Source of the DNA: Paenibacillus sp. 1_12
Lineage (GTDB): Bacteria; Bacillota; Bacilli; Paenibacillales; NBRC-103111
Assembly: GCF_900114475.1 (NCBI RefSeq)
Contig: NZ_FOTE01000003.1
Span: forward strand, 124,001-188,000
Length of the DNA stretch: 64,000 nt
Direction of reading: 5' to 3'
Position 1 is the first letter of the stretch. Every line of letters starts with the position of its first letter. Shown piece after piece: positions 62,193 through 64,000 of the stretch. A program made the position numbers and the translations under genes. Below the pieces are notes generated by a model that saw nothing but the letters and a program-made list of their open reading frames with translations, did not search any database and was not told where the DNA came from.

Positions 62193-64000
62193 ATGGCAGC
62201 TTCAATAACATTCAAAGAAAGTTTGGAGAAATTAGGGAAAAGTACATCTGCAGGAATAGGTATTGCTTTTGATAATATTAGCACATCTATTTGGAAAGCA
62301 GCCACTGAATCGGAAAGATCACTTAATATTATTAAAAAAGGAACCGGAGCAACCAGCACAATATTAGGGGATTTAATGACAAGTTATAAAAAAGTGGGCT
62401 CAGAGGTACCTGATGAAATGAATGCTGTGGCTACGGTTATAGCAGCGATTCATAAGAAAACGGGTGCAACTGGAACGAGCCTAGAGGAAATGTCAGGAAA
62501 AATATTAAGGTTAGGATCTCTAACAGGAACTAGCACGAGTATCATGTCTACTTCTATGACGAGCGCAATGAAGGATTGGGATTTAGGCGCTGATCAAGGT
62601 GGCGCTATGTTTGACAAACTCTATTTTTTATCTCAGAAAACGGGTATGGGTGTTAACGTGCTTGCTGATAAAATGGTCAAATTCGGTGATCCAATGCGAA
62701 GATTAGGTTATGACTTTGATACCAGCGCAGCAATGATAGGGCAATGGACGGATAAAGGATTAGATGCAGACATGGTTCTAGCATCTTTCTCAACAGCTCT
62801 TGGGAAGATGTCCTCACAAGATATTCCTGACCCTGGCAAGGGGCTAGAGTCATCAATTCAAAAAATAAAAGAAGCTTCAACAATGGCTGAAGCCTCAGGC
62901 TTGGCTATGAAAGTTTTTGGTGAAGCAAGTGGTCCTACAATGGCTTCAGCTATCCGTGAAGGTAAGTTGGAATTGGGCAATCTATTAAATGAAATGAAAA
63001 ATTCCAAAGGCATTATCGATAATGTTTCCAAGGATACTGAAACGTTAGGAGATAAGTTCACTGTTTTAAAGAAAAATACAATCAATTCACTATCACCTCT
63101 AGGTGATAAACTGATGGAATTGGCAAATAAGAACTTTCCTCTCCTTACAAAAGCTATTGAAAGCTTGTCTGCTTGTTTTGATAATATGAGCCCATACATT
63201 AACAAATTCCTTGACGGTCTTGGTGAAAACATACCAGGTGTTATAGATGGAATAATTGAATCGATAAACTTTTTAAAGAGTCACCTTGAAATACTCGGTC
63301 CTGTGGTAGGTGTAGTTGCCATAGTGTTTGGTACGGCTTTGACTGCCTCCTTATGGAGCGTTGCTGTGGCTGAATGGGCAGCGATTTCTCCATTGTTGCC
63401 TTTTATAGCTGCTGTTGTCGGTCTTGGTGCTCAAATAGCCTTGTTGGGTTACATGTGGAAAACGAATATGTTCGGCCTTCGAGATACGGCAAGTAATGTA
63501 TTGGGTTTTGTGACAGGCATATTTAATAAATATAGTAATTATATGAGTTCAATAATGCCTTATATACTCCAGATTGTTGCTGTTGTTTGGCCCATGATTA
63601 AGACCTTAATCGTTACGGACTGCATGGTTATTTGGGGTATTATCAAGCTAGTTTTCACCCATGCTTATAATATGATTTCATGGTTTCTGACAGCTTTATT
63701 TAATATTATGGGAATCATCTGGAATTACAGTACAGGTATGTTTAAAGTATTTCTACAGCTCTTAACTTTGGATTTTTCGGGGGCTTTGCAAACATGGCTG
63801 GATACATTTAAAAATGTTGGAATGGGAATAGCACAATTTGTTACTGACTTTATTTCTGTTTATATTTCAGCTTTTTCCCTTGGTGTGGATATTATTACTA
63901 ATAATCTAAGAACTTTCTTAGATACTGTTATTTTTGTGTTTACTACTATAGGTGGGTTAGTAGGTTTAATTTTTGACATCTTCACTAGCTTCCTCACAGT
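62193..64000 (+). CDS. Tail tape measure protein, 3' end beyond the window
   Basis: Open from ATG 62193 (GGTGGAGGGG site) to the end of the window, more than 600 codons. N-terminal TP901-like core (FDKLYFLSQKTGMGVNVLADK, MSSQDIPDPGKGLESSIQKI, ASGPTMASAIREGKLELG), then several hydrophobic helical segments from about residue 365. The gene is visibly richer in A/T than its neighbours, with many AAT, TTA and ATA codons. Its length sets the tail length; the total cannot be read here. Confidence 0.88.
   Translation, partial: MAASITFKESLEKLGKSTSAGIGIAFDNISTSIWKAATESERSLNIIKKGTGATSTILGDLMTSYKKVGSEVPDEMNAVATVIAAIHKKTGATGTSLEEMSGKILRLGSLTGTSTSIMSTSMTSAMKDWDLGADQGGAMFDKLYFLSQKTGMGVNVLADKMVKFGDPMRRLGYDFDTSAAMIGQWTDKGLDADMVLASFSTALGKMSSQDIPDPGKGLESSIQKIKEASTMAEASGLAMKVFGEASGPTMASAIREGKLELGNLLNEMKNSKGIIDNVSKDTETLGDKFTVLKKNTINSLSPLGDKLMELANKNFPLLTKAIESLSACFDNMSPYINKFLDGLGENIPGVIDGIIESINFLKSHLEILGPVVGVVAIVFGTALTASLWSVAVAEWAAISPLLPFIAAVVGLGAQIALLGYMWKTNMFGLRDTASNVLGFVTGIFNKYSNYMSSIMPYILQIVAVVWPMIKTLIVTDCMVIWGIIKLVFTHAYNMISWFLTALFNIMGIIWNYSTGMFKVFLQLLTLDFSGALQTWLDTFKNVGMGIAQFVTDFISVYISAFSLGVDIITNNLRTFLDTVIFVFTTIGGLVGLIFDIFTSFLT

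Noticed and set aside
62677-63232. Minus-strand frames opposite the tape measure
   Set aside because: The plus frame is open from 62193 to the end and matches tape measure proteins.
1-64000. CRISPR arrays, tRNA or rRNA genes, insertion sequences
   Set aside because: No regularly spaced repeats, cloverleaf-like or rRNA-like stretches, or transposase genes were seen.

Overview
The window looks like chromosomal DNA of a Paenibacillus-type soil Firmicute. Supporting signs are moderate GC, strong GGAGG ribosome sites with ATG, GTG and TTG starts, lipoprotein-type sugar-binding proteins paired with two permeases and no local ATPase (LplABC/YtcQ style), YesM/YesN two-component genes, the Bacillus/Paenibacillus ter gene order, a PBSX-like regulatory module and a Bacillus-type LexA box. 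No rRNA, tRNA, insertion sequence or CRISPR array was seen.

Layout. 1-3448: end of a DUF5682 gene plus a VWA-domain gene, the tail of a MoxR/VWA locus. 3626-13134: a LacI-regulated sugar operon with three overlapping operator-like palindromes (one a perfect 32-bp palindrome), a solute-binding protein, two permeases, a PHP phosphoesterase, an EEP-family phosphatase and a large GH38-like/DUF5054 protein. 13181-13411: remnant of an ADP-ribosylglycohydrolase gene, then a DUF2294 gene. 13782-25823: a catabolic regulon of a GntR/FCD regulator. Its genes are Nif3-like, an NMT1-type ABC importer, a creatininase-family hydrolase, a membrane transporter, a heme-oxygenase-like di-metal oxidase with a complete ligand set, an aldehyde dehydrogenase, a GlcG/HbpS protein, RidA, an unknown 98-residue protein and two plant-type ferredoxins. 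An inverted repeat built on TTTGGTATA/TATACCAAA marks the promoter regions, and the first operon also has a leader that looks like a transcriptional riboswitch. This is the best candidate for an undescribed pathway.

26042-31045: a nitroreductase with a YodB/HxlR-like operator, a small gene behind a c-di-GMP-I riboswitch (minus strand), a GH43 enzyme and a PAS-PAS-PAS-GGDEF diguanylate cyclase. 31186-43768: a fucoside utilisation locus (binding lipoprotein, GH95, a five-bladed propeller glycosidase, YesN/YesM pair, GH29, two permeases) with a shared upstream motif and a 169-bp MITE-like hairpin. 44025-56465: a full tellurite/stress ter locus: TerB, three TerD, a TerD-TerD fusion, TerC, then five overlapping genes (CitE/HpcH, PRTase, StiP, HAD, ATP-grasp) of the predicted nucleoside-like metabolite pathway, then XpaC-like and TelA.

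56660-64000: small unknown genes, a composite palindromic element, then a phage-derived locus: ImmA/IrrE protease and XRE repressor (minus), four repressor operators, a sigma-like activator, a LexA box, and directly the tail genes (tail terminator, sheath, tube, chaperones, tape measure running off the window). No terminase, portal or capsid gene lies between regulation and tail, which points to a contractile tail-like bacteriocin (tailocin) rather than a complete prophage. Starts given here were often moved from the first possible codon to the one with a proper ribosome site.
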